A stretch of 64,000 nt of DNA, from contig JAMXSV010000005.1 of NCBI GenBank assembly GCA_027559495.1, positions 806,001-870,000 on the forward strand. The letters are read 5' to 3'. The position numbers and the translations under genes were made by a program. Positions 47,589 through 58,909 of this stretch are shown one piece after another. The notes beneath the pieces are model-generated. The model did no database searches. It saw only the letters and a program-made list of their open reading frames with translations, and was not told where the DNA came from. This stretch comes from Aurifilum marmelostoma. Its lineage: Eukaryota > Ascomycota > Sordariomycetes > Diaporthales > Cryphonectriaceae. How positions within the stretch are numbered: the stretch's first letter is position 1; the number at the start of each line of letters is the position of its first letter.

Positions 47589-48126
47589 TAAGCACTATAG
47601 TATTAATAATAATAATTTAAATATATAAGGGAATTTATACTAGCAAAAGCAATACTAAGTTTCTCCTTAAGTATAAAATATAAGAGTAATTATAACTATA
47701 ACTATACTGCAATGCTTACTATCTTTAAGGCTATTAAATTAATATAATCTAATGCTTAGATTAATAATTAGAGAGCTATATACTAGATCTATCTAATAGT
47801 AATAATAACTATAGTTATATATATATTACTCTTTCTTATAGCTTACCTAGCTTACTAATAATCTAAGTAATCCTAGCTTATTGGATCATTTGGTAATCCA
47901 ATAATCCATCCCTATTATAACCCTAACCCTAGTTTGCGTAATATCCTTTTGTAGGTAAGTGTTGAACTTCCGGCGCCAAGAGATTCGCCTTAGGCAGCCC
48001 CCGTGCCCCCATATTCTGACTGTTGCGGGTCATAACATGTGGGCAGTATTAAACTTCTAGCGCTAAGGGTCTATCTTGGATTGCTGCTGTGCCCTTCCTA
48101 TGTTATGACTGTTGCGGGTTATAACA
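47589..48126 (-). repeat. 5' LTR of element 2, with duplicated tail
   Basis: 538 bp. Its outer end carries two successive tails, each ending GACTGTTGCGGGT(C/T)ATAACA (about 48036 and 48126), where the left copy has one. The tail region has kept far more C and G than the rest. Confidence 0.65.
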
Positions 48127-49213
48127 TTTTATATTATATAAATTTCTTTTCTTTTTAGCTTTAAAAAGTTTTATATTAAACTTAAAAAGACTAATATTAA
48201 TAAATTATTTACCTTTAAGAGTTTTAGCTTAGCTTAGCTGATAATAATAAATAATAGCTTAGCTTACTATATTTAGTTAAATATTTTAAAGTAGTAATAC
48301 TAATATAGTTTTTTTACTTTAACAATCATAAAATTTTAATTTATTCTTTTAAAAAAGCTTTATTTTATAAATTTGCTTAAGCTTAATATAAATAAGAATT
48401 TATAATTTAGCTTTGATATATTATTAAATTAAATTAATCAAAAGCTAAATATATAATAATTTAATTTATTATTTAGTAAAACTTTGCTAAAGTTTTAAAA
48501 AGATAAGCTATATAAGCTATATAAAAAAACGTAGTAATAGAAATAAAGGCAAATTTAAAATTTATATAAATTAAATAATTTATTTTAATATTATTAAGAA
48601 AATTACTTTAGTAAAAAAACTAAAGAAATATAAATATAATAAATAATAAATTTTAAAAAAAGAATAAAGCTAAAATTCAAAACCTTTTATAATTCTTAAT
48701 AATACTTTCTTTAATTAATTTTGCTTTTTAATATTTATTTAAATTTAATATATTATATTTAATATTGCAATTTTAGAAAACAAATTACTAAGGAAGAACT
48801 ATTATAATAGCTAATATAAAGAGCTTTAAATTTAAAAGAATAGTAAATTCTAAAGATTTCTTATATAAGAAAAGAAATATTTATTACTAGCTTTGCTTTT
48901 AAATAGATAATAATAATATATTCTTTTGCTCTTTTTTTAATTTAGATCTTCTATAAGCTATGTAGGCAGATCTAGAGCAGGTTTTTTACTTTAAATCTAA
49001 GCCTTATTAGCCTTAGTTTGCTATTTTTATAATATAGCACGCTTAGATTGATAGAGCCCTTGCCTATAACTTGGTCTTCTATCCTTTTTATTATGCAATA
49101 GCGCCCGAGTTCTAGTTTACTAGAGTATTAGATTCGTAACTCTATAGGACCCTTTCCAGGTAGCTACTGTACTATGCCGTCTTTGTAACCTGCATATTGA
49201 ATGGGTTATAACA
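48127..49213. mobile_element. AT-rich decayed element ending in a reverse LTR
   Basis: AT-rich and without open frames until about 48950. The final 200 bp regain normal composition and end AACCTGCATATTGAATGGGT followed by TATAACA (49213), the reverse of an LTR start. This LTR type is the one seen at 30153. The boundary at 49213 is sharp, and normal sequence follows. Confidence 0.55.
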
Positions 49214-49599
49214 TACAGCTCGTACTGCGCCTGTGAACGGCTTTTTGCTTGGGGGGGCGTTTTGCTGGACTTGCCCTCTGCGTAATGCCTGTTGGCATTG
49301 TTAGTCGTATCCTATTTCTTGGATGGAGCATGAATTTATTGTGTTAAACATTATTGGACAGGACTTCACGGTACTTGTAGTACCTGTTCTAGTGATTACG
49401 AGTGAGTCTAACTCACTTGCAGATGCCGGCTGGTACGGCAGTCCATTCTTCATTTCACCGTGAGGCGAGCATATTGCCGATCCATGTTCTTAAGTTGCGC
49501 GTTCTTCATGCTCTGAAGATGCGCGATCTAACCCTTGGCCAAGAAGCTTCTTACCTCTGGCCCCAAAATATCGTGTATCTCTTCTACATAGGCATTTTT

Positions 49600-50700
49600 T
49601 AGTCCGGACGTCTCCTCTGTGCGCTGGCACCATATCCTCGACCGCTCTTATTGTTGACAGAGCTATTACTAGCATCGGCGCTTCCGGTCTCTTCGCTAGC
49701 AGTCTAGTTGTCCTTGGCGCAACAGTGCCTCTCGAGAAGCAGCCAGTGTTCATGGCTGATTTGACGTCTTCTTTTGGGTTAGCCAGCATCCTAGGTCCCG
49801 TTATCGGAGGCGCTTTGACCGAGAAGATAACCGAGAGATATTAGTGCTTCTTCATCAGCCTGCCGATTGGAACTCTTGGAGCCTTTCTTAATGTCGCGAC
49901 CCTCCAGGAGTAGAGATCCAAGGGCATTCGCCTTACTGTCCTTGCTCGATTGAGCCAATTTCACTTGGTGGGCCTCCTGCTTTTCCGCGGGGCGGCAGTG
50001 GCATTTCTAATTCCATTGAAGCTCGGAGGCATTACGTACCCTTGGAACTCATCAAGAATTATCGTCCCTCTGGCCATATCCCCCTTGATCGTTCTAGCCT
50101 TTTTGGCATGGTAAACCAAACGTGAGGAACAAGCTCTTATTTCATTGACAGTCCTCAAGGCCCGGACTGTACCCATCATATGCCTGATAGCACTGGTAGG
50201 CAACGGCCCATTCCAGCCAATGTTGTATCTCCTACCAATCTGAGGTCAGATTGTACTCAACTTTGGCCCATCCCGAATTGGAGTTTATTACTTGCCGACG
50301 GTCATCTCGGACGTTGTGACCTTGTTGGTGGTAGGTTGCCTTGTCGTAAAATTGGCCATACAAGTCACATTCTTCTACTCGGATTGACTTGCTTGTCGGT
50401 CGGTGCTGGCCTTCTCATGACTCTTGATCCTGAGGTCAGCAGTGCGCATTGGATTGGATATCAAATACTCTGTGTTGTAGGCTTCTCACTGCTCGTCAAT
50501 ATTGTGAGCTTAATATACCTCTGAGACAATTACTGAAGATGTGCTGACAAACAAACAGACGCAGCTCATGGTACAAGCAGCTTTGCCGCAGGAAGAAATC
50601 CCCGTCGGATCTATAAGCTCGACATTTGTGCAGGCAAAAAGCTCTGCTGTGTTTATAACCATTAGCCAACAGCTTTTCCAATCCCAGTTGATACGGACCC
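49600..50700 (+). pseudogene. decayed MFS transporter (DHA2 type)
   Basis: Plus-strand frames read as a 14-helix drug:H+ antiporter: 'SIGASGLFASSLVVLGATVP', 'SFGLASILGPVIGGALTEK', 'CFFISLPIGTLGAFLNVATL', 'PLKLGGITYPWNSS' and, near the end, 'LPQEEIPVGSISSTFVQAKS' with 'ITISQQLFQSQL'. These are hallmark positions of the family. Stops interrupt it (TAG at about 49842 where Trp is expected, TAG at about 49911, TAA at about 50114, TGA at about 50241) and the frame changes. The Trp-to-TAG change fits a G-to-A (RIP-type) mutation. It could once have exported a metabolite; it is not functional now. Confidence 0.75.
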
Positions 50701-51882
50701 TACAAGAGTCTTTTTTTTAGTCTCGAAGATATTTAATAATTCATTAGGGCATGTGCTAGACATGCTCGAAAAGCAGTCCTGCCGGATCATGTACTTCATC
50801 TGAGCAATGCATACAACTTGGCGCTTTGTCAAGCTTCTGTGCGTGCTGCTGACTGAATTCAACCTTGCCATATATACTTGCTAACATTTTGGAGATTATT
50901 CCAGCGGCTGGGGCATCCTTTGCTGCCTTGCTCATAGTCAGGCTACAGCCAAAAGTATGGTAAAGCTAGCAGAGATCTCAATGACTGCAAACCCACAACT
51001 GAAAAAGCGCCCAGCGAGCTTTGGTCGGGGACAATGAAGATTTCTGGTCCTGGCTCAAATTGTATCACACCACTATCAGCATGCCTCGGTTCGTTCCTTG
51101 GCTCGCCAGCGATGGGAATCGAACTCACTGAGAACGAGGGGCTAGATTTCTGCTCCGTTTCTTGGCCTCGAAACCTTTTGTTAAGTGGCCGCTAAATGCT
51201 AAGGTGTGGGGATACAATTTCTCTGTGCTTGCTATGTTTAAAAACGGGCATTGTAATATTACTAGCTGACCATGATCAATATAAGAATGTCGCCAGAGTG
51301 TGCACCTGTGGATTGTGCAACGTTCCTGTTTACGTGGATGCGTGTACAAGCGTAATTAACCAAAGATAGTGGGCGTATATAAGTTGAAATACACGTATAG
51401 CGATCCCGGGTGCGACTGAAACTTGTACTTGACTGAACTACTTACCTAGGTACTTGAAAAGGAATCTTCATATGAATGAGGTCGTTCTCGTGTTAGGTCA
51501 TATGACGCAATGTCTCATTTTCTCACTTAGTGTACGAGCCTTGTTGTTCTAAGTACAAAATACCTGGAATTTCTAGCTGGCTTATTGAATACAGGTCGCT
51601 GTAGAACCACACGTCACCCTTGAGTACCTTTCGTATTCTAGCTAACGCGAAAGCTAGATGCTTCGAGATCTCAGACCTAAATATGACTTGAATATTTCTC
51701 AATAATTATTCATAACTTCCTATACACGGACGAATCCTCTATACTTGATAAAAGAATGACCAGGTTGTTACCCGCCACGGTTTGGACTTTCGCTAGAAGT
51801 TTGACCATCCGGGTATAAAAAGGTTTTCGGAACTGCGTAGTGGCCCTAGAGTCTTATATTTGGTGACCTAAATTGGCTACAA
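50701..51882. other. intergenic, no supported gene
   Basis: Normal composition. Short frames show no motif. The 3' part is the downstream region of the secreted hydrolase. Confidence 0.5.
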
Positions 51883-53085
51883 TCATAGACCATTCGCCTG
51901 TAAGAAGTCGATCATCTGCTTAAAACTATCCGGTCCACTCTTATGGGCGGCGATGGCATGTCCTGAGCCAGCCGCAATGTACGTCTGACTTCCATTAGAC
52001 GCCGCCGGATAAAAAGTCGATAAAACTGCCGTATTCTGATCTGTAGGATAAAGACAATCGCCGCCGCAGAAGACGAGATCATTCTCACCGTTGACGACGT
52101 CGACTGGTCCAGTGAACTGCGTTGACGGTGCGATGATACCACCCAGTGTAAGCAGGATGCCAACCGTGTTCGTCTGCTTGTTTGCGACCTGTTGCGCAAA
52201 CGCATTGTCGTCAAAGTTCGGGTACCGATAGAATGCAAACTGTATACCGACTGCTGTTTGCTGCGTAAGGAATCCTGTGGGCAAGTCTTTCAGCTTGGGC
52301 GCCGGGTCTGTGTTTGCGTTGATGAAATTGAATGCCGCGACAGTCAGAGCGACGGAGGCTGCGCTGGTGCTGGTGCCGGACAGAATCACGGCGTCGAAGT
52401 CCTCCGGGTACTGCGTGGTGATGGCCTGCGTCAGCGTGCTTCCTGCACTGTGCGCAACGCCGACGACGTTGTCAAATTCGAACCCGCCCAAGTTTGCGTT
52501 GCGAAGCAGCCCGACGAGCTTATGAACAATGGCGACCTGAGAGTTTGCCTGCACGACCTGAATGGGGTCCGGATGATCGGAGTTTCCCACGCCCAATTGG
52601 TCGTAAGAGAGCGTCGCGTAACCTGCTGCTGAGGCCACGTCGACGTAACTGTAGCCAGGCGCAATGTCCCAGTAGGTGTGGTCGAGTGTTGCGCCATGCG
52701 TCAATAACTGCACAGTCTTCACCCTGGTCGCATCTGTGAGGTCACTGGGAAGGCAGAGCTTGCAAAAGATGTTGTAGTCGCCGGAGATGATACTAGGCCC
52801 ACCGGCTGTAGCGTTGGCGGCGAAAGTCGAGTCAACCTGGAACATCTTAACGAACGACTCCGTTACGGCGGCCTGATCTTGAGGCGCGGTGTAGAGAATT
52901 CTGGTGCCGGTTACGTTGATAGACACTCTGATGTCGCCAGAGATGCAGGTCGAGCCGCCGCCATTGGAAACGCCGATGGTGCCGTTTGAAAAGCCATTGG
53001 TCGTCAAGTTCGTCGTCACGGCTGAGGTAACGCCGGAGAACTGATTGAAAAGGAATGCGAGGGGTACAAGGAACGAGGTATTCAT
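51883..53085 (-). CDS. secreted alpha/beta hydrolase
   Basis: Single exon of 400 residues from the ATG at 53085. I prefer this start over one 36 codons upstream because it places a hydrophobic signal peptide (MNTSFLVPLAFLFNQFSGV) at the N-terminus. Catalytic features: oxyanion strand 'VQLLTHGATLDHTYWD', nucleophile elbow 'GVAHSAGS' (Ser in HSAG), acid in 'VVNGENDLVF', and His in 'AGSGHAIAAH'. Several Asn-X-Ser/Thr sites near the N-terminus suit a secreted glycoprotein. Substrate unknown; probably an esterase or lipase-like enzyme. It is intact despite lying between RIP-ruined blocks. Confidence 0.88.
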   Translation of the reverse strand: MNTSFLVPLAFLFNQFSGVTSAVTTNLTTNGFSNGTIGVSNGGGSTCISGDIRVSINVTGTRILYTAPQDQAAVTESFVKMFQVDSTFAANATAGGPSIISGDYNIFCKLCLPSDLTDATRVKTVQLLTHGATLDHTYWDIAPGYSYVDVASAAGYATLSYDQLGVGNSDHPDPIQVVQANSQVAIVHKLVGLLRNANLGGFEFDNVVGVAHSAGSTLTQAITTQYPEDFDAVILSGTSTSAASVALTVAAFNFINANTDPAPKLKDLPTGFLTQQTAVGIQFAFYRYPNFDDNAFAQQVANKQTNTVGILLTLGGIIAPSTQFTGPVDVVNGENDLVFCGGDCLYPTDQNTAVLSTFYPAASNGSQTYIAAGSGHAIAAHKSGPDSFKQMIDFLQANGL

Positions 53086-53350
53086 CGTGACGAGAGGATG
53101 AAGAAGACTTGACGTTAACGAATGATGCTCTGTCTTGTTTGCAACGGGATAGAACGCCAGAATATCTGTATCCGTCGCCTCCGACAATGTCACTTGACAA
53201 CCTGGACAAAATCAAAACCAGGTTGTGCCCGCACCGGCACGCACAGAAAAAACACAGGGAGCAGGGGGTTTCAGCTCGCGGGGGGTATAGAAAAATTGAC
53301 AGGGGGTACGGATTAGTCCTAGGGGGTACAGAAAAGTGGGGCCGAATAAT
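53086..53350. promoter_or_regulatory. upstream region of the secreted hydrolase
   Basis: Normal-composition sequence with three short GGGGGT repeats (about 53279-53330), ending abruptly at AT-rich DNA at about 53350. Confidence 0.4.
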
Positions 53351-53553
53351 GTAGTAACGAAGCAACTAAACTAGTAATATAGTATTAGCTAAGCTACTAT
53401 ATAATTAGCATATGCTAAATTATATATATATATATATATATATAATATATTTTTTATATAATAAGTTTATTATATAATATAGCAAAAAATAAAAAAATAA
53501 AGCTTATATAGTATATGTATAATAAGCACTACTATAACTAAGGTATATAATAA
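53350..53553. repeat. AT-rich block with TA microsatellite
   Basis: Begins the right-hand AT-rich compartment. It has a TA run at about 53422-53444 and the start of a reversed LTR fragment at 53523. Confidence 0.6.
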
Positions 53554-54491
53554 TATTATAACTTATCTAATATATAAGTTATTATAGAGTTATAGCATAG
53601 CATTAAAGCTACCTAAAATAGATTCTAAAGAGCTAAGAGTTTAATACTCTAATGCAGAATTAGTATAATGAGAATTATATAATCTAAAATTAGAGTTTAG
53701 ACTTATAAGACTGCTTATTAATTTTATTAATATAATTATAAATTAATAAAGTTAATTATTAATTCTAGTAATTTCTTTTAGAAAAAAGAATTAATATTAC
53801 TTATGGAAACTAAAAGTAAAATATATAAAAATATAATTATTACTAATCAAATAAACTATTATATATAGCTTTGTAATTATTAATCTAAATATTATTTTTA
53901 ATATAAGTAATAGCTTTACTACTAGTAATATACTGCAGAGAATTTTAAAATTTTTTCTATATTCTTTAGAGTATACTTTAATACTTTGCTTGCCTAATAT
54001 AAACCTTTTATATACTTATAATACACTTTAGTTATAGCAGTGCTTATTATAAATAAGTATATAAAGATTTATATTAAGCAAGTAAGATATTAAAATATGC
54101 TTTAAAAATAGAAAAATAAGCCTAAAATTCTTTATAATATATTATTAGCAGTAAAGCAATTGCTTATATTAAAAGTAATATTTAAATTAATAACTAAAAA
54201 GCTATATATAATAATCTATCTAGTTAATAATAAATATATTTTTATATATCTAGCTCTTTAAATAGCTAAATTTAATAGCAATATATTTAAGCTATTTAAA
54301 ACTTTATAAATAACTTATATCTAAAGCTATTTATCCTAATTATTTATAAATCCTAACTTTAGATTATATCATCTTATTTATTCTATTTTATAGTAAAGTG
54401 TTATACTTATAGATATATATAATTCGTTTTAAATAGCTCTAATGTTATGCTATAATTTCGTTATAAATTATATATTAAATAAGTTATAATA
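53554..54491. mobile_element. inverted pair of Gypsy LTRs
   Basis: A plus-oriented LTR (53554-54046, from TATTATAACTT to GCAGTGCTTA) is followed after a few bases by a minus-oriented copy (about 54054-54491, ending AGTTATAATA) that lacks its first 20 bp or so. Both are heavily RIP-mutated. Shared phrases include AAGTAATATTTAAATTAATA-type segments and their reverse. Confidence 0.6.
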
Positions 54492-55666
54492 ATATATTTA
54501 GCATATGCTTAATATTATATAATATATTTAAATTATTATTTTTTAATATAAACATATAATTTGTATATGCATAGTTCATGCTTTATATATAGGAACTATA
54601 TTTTATAATAAATTAAAATATAGTTTTTTTCTTAGAAAAATAAGTTATAAATTATTTCGTCTTGTAGCACTATACTACTAATAGACTTTTATACTACCCC
54701 CAAACTTTCTATACACTTTAGCACTAATTTATAGCCCTTATAAGCTATAAGCTTAAGAGCAGTCTGCACACTATATAGACTATAGATTCAATTAACCTTG
54801 GTATAAGGGGCGCCTATTGCAAGTAGAGTCTTCTACGCTAACCTTGACCTGTCTATGGAGTGGCTTAATATGCATTCCTAGCATGCCTAGCTAAAATCTG
54901 ACTGTATTTACATGCGTTATAACACATGAAAGGACTTAACACGGCACATGTACTGTGTAATATGCTAAGCAAGGATCCTGGTTATCGAATATCCTTTAGT
55001 ATCTCGCTTAGCGAAACTTACTAGGCCTACATGTTTCGATCGTGCTTATCCAAGATCAGTCGCGGGTCTTGCTACTTCTTTCATCTACTAGAATCCATGT
55101 TCTATTCATATGCCATTTTACTATCTATGCTGTTTAAAGTATTAAGCGCTACTATTATTTATACATCTTATACTATTCTGCTATAGCTTATTCAATATGC
55201 AAATTGCGTTTTACTAAATAAATAATTTATACGCTAAACTTTAATATCTAATGTTAATGCAATAGCGCTTATATTATTTGCTAACTAAAAAAAACTAAAA
55301 CTTATATAGGGAAAATAATAAAAGCAGAGAGCTAATTTATATATAGGTATATATAATCTAAGCTTCCTAAAAATGCTCTACTATAGTATTTATAAAACAT
55401 TATTAAAATTAATATATTAGTTTATAGTTAATAGTTAATTAGTTATTAACTTTAAAGTAATATATTTAAAGCTAGTGCTTTTTAATTAATTATAGTTTTT
55501 ATTATTCGTTTTAATTAATGCTTTAAAAATTATAGTAGCTTATAGTTACTACAAGGGTCTAACGCCTATATTTTGATTTATAAGGGTACCTAATTAGTAA
55601 TAAGATTAGCTATGCTAAAAGGAAAAGTATAAGCAGTTTGCTTATAAACTGCTTATAATCCTAAAT
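54492..55666. other. decayed sequence, partly less AT-rich
   Basis: About 54640-55110 is less mutated and contains GGGCGCC and other GC-rich words, but no open frame and no recognisable motif. The rest is AT-rich. Probably remnants of mobile elements. Confidence 0.4.
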
Positions 55667-56504
55667 TGTCACGGTCGGACCTACTAGGAGCATTCAATCG
55701 CCGTTACCGCTGCACTAGGCAAAAGACTAGGATGTAAAGCCGAAGGCTTTACACTGCTCTCACATATATAGCTAGGCAGGACAGGAACAGAACAGCAGAT
55801 CTATAACAGCTTACTAGTATAAGGAACTTTTTGCTAATCTTTATTTATCAATTAAAATATATTTAAGTTATATTATAATGCTAAGTATATTTGCTTAGAA
55901 GAGTATAAAATAATATTATTTAAACTACTAATATAATAATAATTAATAAGGCTATAGAGGCTTTTATAGCAGAGGCAATATATACTAATCTGCTTATTAA
56001 TAAATAAAAAAGTGTTTTATTTATAATTGCAAGGGCTGCTAGTCTATAAAATACCTAGTTAAAGAATGCTAATATACTTATAGCTAATATATAGCTTAAT
56101 GCTATTTTATAAGAGCTTTAATAAATAACTTTAATGCCTTTTTAGTAGATTATAAGAGCTATAAATTATATTTTAATAAAGATAGCATTATATTAGCTTT
56201 TAAATAAAAGAATAATAAAAATATTAGTAATGCTGCTATTATTTACTACTTAATTAATTAAGCTTTTATTTATTAATTAATTAAAGATAATATTTTTAGC
56301 AAATTTCTAGAAGCTTTAGCTAATTAATTTATAATTAAAGATTGCTACTTTTATATTTATTTTTAAAGTATATTATTTAATATAAATATAGTAATAGTAT
56401 TAATAGTAAGTAAAGACTAATATTTAGCTCTTAAATATAGAATTCTATTGCTTTAAATAGATACTTTAATAGCTAATTATACTAGAATTAAATTTAGTAA
56501 AGTA
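55667..56504 (+). mobile_element. LTR and interrupted reading frame of a fourth element
   Basis: A different LTR-like end, TGTCACGGTCGGACCTACTA, starts at 55667 and keeps normal composition for about 150 bp. From about 55930 a plus-strand frame reads protein-like to 56503 ('DSIILAFK', 'NNKNISNAA', 'KDNIFSKFLEALAN') with internal stops that are all TAA. It stops where element 3 begins at 56505, so element 3 probably inserted into it. I cannot say whether the frame is a Gag or another gene. Confidence 0.45.
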
Positions 56505-56724
56505 TGAAAGGCCTGGCTAAGGGGTATGCACCCAATTAGGGGTCTATTACTGTGAATATTCTAGCTTAGGGAGTAATAGGAGAAAGATAAGGAATTTTCC
56601 ACCTGCAAGCAGCTAAAGAGCTACTCTATAGGTATAGCGTAGTATGCGTGTTGTATAGCGCGTCGTATAGCGTTCCTAGCTTCGGTAGCTGCCGAAGCCC
56701 TATATACAGCCTTAGCCTATAATA
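56505..56724 (-). repeat. 3' LTR of element 3
   Basis: 220 bp from TGAAAGGCCTGGC to CCTATAATA (plus strand), so TG...(C)A ends on the minus strand after allowing for RIP. It is less mutated than the interior. The junction GATAA then TATTATA is shared with elements 1 and 2. Confidence 0.6.
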
Positions 56725-56829
56725 TTATCCCCCTCCCTTCCTCCTTCCAAATAGTTTATCCTACTCCCTATTTTCTTCTTCCTATAACTATCTCTTACCT
56801 CCCCTCCTAGGTAAAATCTCCTCCTATCT

Positions 56830-57928
56830 ATTCTATTCTATGCTCTCTACCTGCTACCCCTATACTTACGCTATACTCCTAAGCAGCTATCTATAATAAC
56901 TAGCTGCAAGAAGGCTAAGACTGCTAGTAGCTCTACTCTAGGCAGTATTCTATGCAATAATAGCTGCTTTAGAGCCCCTTTTAGCCCTCTCGACTATAGT
57001 TAGATTACTATTGCTATTTGCTGCTAGAAGGCTATTTAGAATACTACTGCTAAGTTCCCCTATAGCCTAATATCTAATTACCCTAAGGATAAGAGTTCCT
57101 AGCTCTTTATCTATTCCCTAATTGCTAATGCAACTATAAGCACTTATAAGATATCTTATTTTAAGTGCATTACTTGCTTAGCTGCTAATCTTAGCGCATT
57201 TTGCATTAATGCTACTAGTAGATAGCTGCTTTCTACCTGCTTCTCTCCTATTTGCTAATCTAAATAAGCTTAGATAAGCAGTGCCTCTGCTGCTCTTGCA
57301 CTACTAATAGTAAAAATACTAGTTATACTTGCACTATAGTATATCCCTTATAAGCTTTATTCTCTCTGCTATTTCTTAGCTAACTCTCCCCCTTTTCTTA
57401 GCTTGCCTATAATCCTAATATAATTAATGCTACTATTGCATTAGCTTTAGCTGCTTAAAACTTTAACTTTAGCAACTCTAGTAAGTCCCCTTTCTTATTA
57501 GCTACTTAAGCGCTACTAATCTACTTCTTAAACTTTATTGCAGCTTAATATAATGCTAATTAGGCTGCCTTATTCTAGCGCAAAGAGATGCAGCTAAAGA
57601 AAGCTATTATTAGTCCTAATGCTAGCTTTTTTGCTGCCTTCTTTAAGGGCAGTATATTAGACTTAAATAAGCTATGCTTATATTATATAAGTAGCTGCTT
57701 CTTTCTAGCTTTATCTTTCCTCTCTAATTATTTATAATTCTGCAAGATTAAGCTAATGCAAAAGACCTATAATGCTTTTTAGGATTTCTTTAGTATTGTA
57801 TAGTTTATCTACTAGAAGCTTATTTAGCTAAACTGCTTTCTTAGCGCTTAAAAGCGCTACTATAGCTTCTCTACTGCTCTAGATAAGAAGAATAATAATA
57901 AAAGTAAAGATAATAATAAGGACTAAAT
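56830..57928 (+). pseudogene. antisense reading frame A inside element 3
   Basis: A plus-strand, protein-like frame, opposite to the element's pol gene. Segments include 'KISYFKCITCLAANLSAFC' (about 57147-57203) and, after one frame change near 57400, 'KEMQLKKAIISPN' (about 57582-57620), 'ASFFAAFFKGSILDLNKL' and a Lys/Asn-rich end at the stop near 57926. In the second segment the internal stops are all TAA or TAG, as expected if CAA and CAG codons had mutated by C-to-T change; the first segment reads the same way. I recognise no family. It may be an extra gene of the element, or a host gene it captured. Confidence 0.5.
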
Positions 57929-58091
57929 TAAGTAAATCCTAGATTAGCTTATCTTGCCTATCTTTAGTAGTAGCAGGTTACTATACTGCTCTGCAGCTGC
58001 TAGATATTTAGTAGTTAGTAGTTATTATTAGGCTTTTTTTTCAAATTTTTAGTTTATTGCTTTCTGCCTTTGTTCTATTATATCTTTCTAT

Positions 58092-58136
58092 TATATCTTT
58101 TTTTTTTTTTTTTTATTATTAGGGAGGGGGGGGGAA
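58092..58136 (+). repeat. T run followed by G run
   Basis: About 18 T, then TATTATTAGGGAGG and a run of nine G. A low-complexity boundary between antisense frames A and B. Confidence 0.8.
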
Positions 58137-58909
58137 GTTATATATTCTGCTTTCAACTTGCCCTTTATTCTATTAAATTTCCTTTCTCCTTTAATATCTT
58201 ATTTCTTCTTAATTTTATAGTAAGTAATTCTAATCCCCCTTTTTCTTTTCTAGCTTAGAGCTAGCTCCTTAGCTAATATAGAGCAGCTCTTTAACTCTTA
58301 ATATAAGTAATCTTCTTTATAAAAACAAGAAGCTTGCCTAGCGCTTCTGCTAAGGCTTTAACTGCAATATCGAGTTTATTGCTTGCTTATTTGCTACTTA
58401 GTTGCTTATTCGCTTTTGCTTAGCTTAGAATTTCTTTAATTGCTAGGCTATTCCCTATAGCTATTATGCCTTTATTATATTCCAGAATTCTAGCTATTAC
58501 TATATTAATAGTTCTAGTATATTCTTATCTTCTTATTAGCTCTAGAGCAGTTTACTAGCTGCTAACTTTATTAGTTAGTTCTTTTAATTGCTGCTCTTGC
58601 TTAAAATATCTAATATTTTGCTATTTTATTAGTATCCCTTATCTTCCCTTTTTTCTAGCTTCTATTATGCTAATTCGCTACTCTCTAGCTCTATAAGAAT
58701 AATACTCTCTGCACTTATTTTAATCTCTTCTTTGCTATAGCTTATTTCTTTAATTATAATAACCTTAGTATATACTCTTCTCTACTTCTCTTTACTTTCC
58801 TTGCTGCTAATAAGCTGCTTTCTTCCTGCTAGCTTCTATTAACTGCTAGATCCTTTGCATTTGCTGCGCCTCTAACTATATCTTTTACTACTAAGAGTAA
58901 TTTAATAAT

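Larger units (their letters stand above)
40475..48126 (-). mobile_element. Ty3/Gypsy element 2, RIP-degraded, minus strand
   Basis: LTRs at 40475-40967 and 47589-48126 bracket decayed minus-strand coding sequence. The chromodomain end is visible at 41874-42086 ('DNKLEYKVKRILKYKEYNN'), integrase at about 42350-43000, RNase H and reverse transcriptase in about 43300-44500, and a Gag region near 46900-47350. The LTR start TGTTATAACCCGCAAC is the same as in element 1, so the two are related families. An A-rich purine tract ending GATAA adjoins the 3' LTR, read on the minus strand. Stops are pervasive; the element is dead. Confidence 0.78.
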
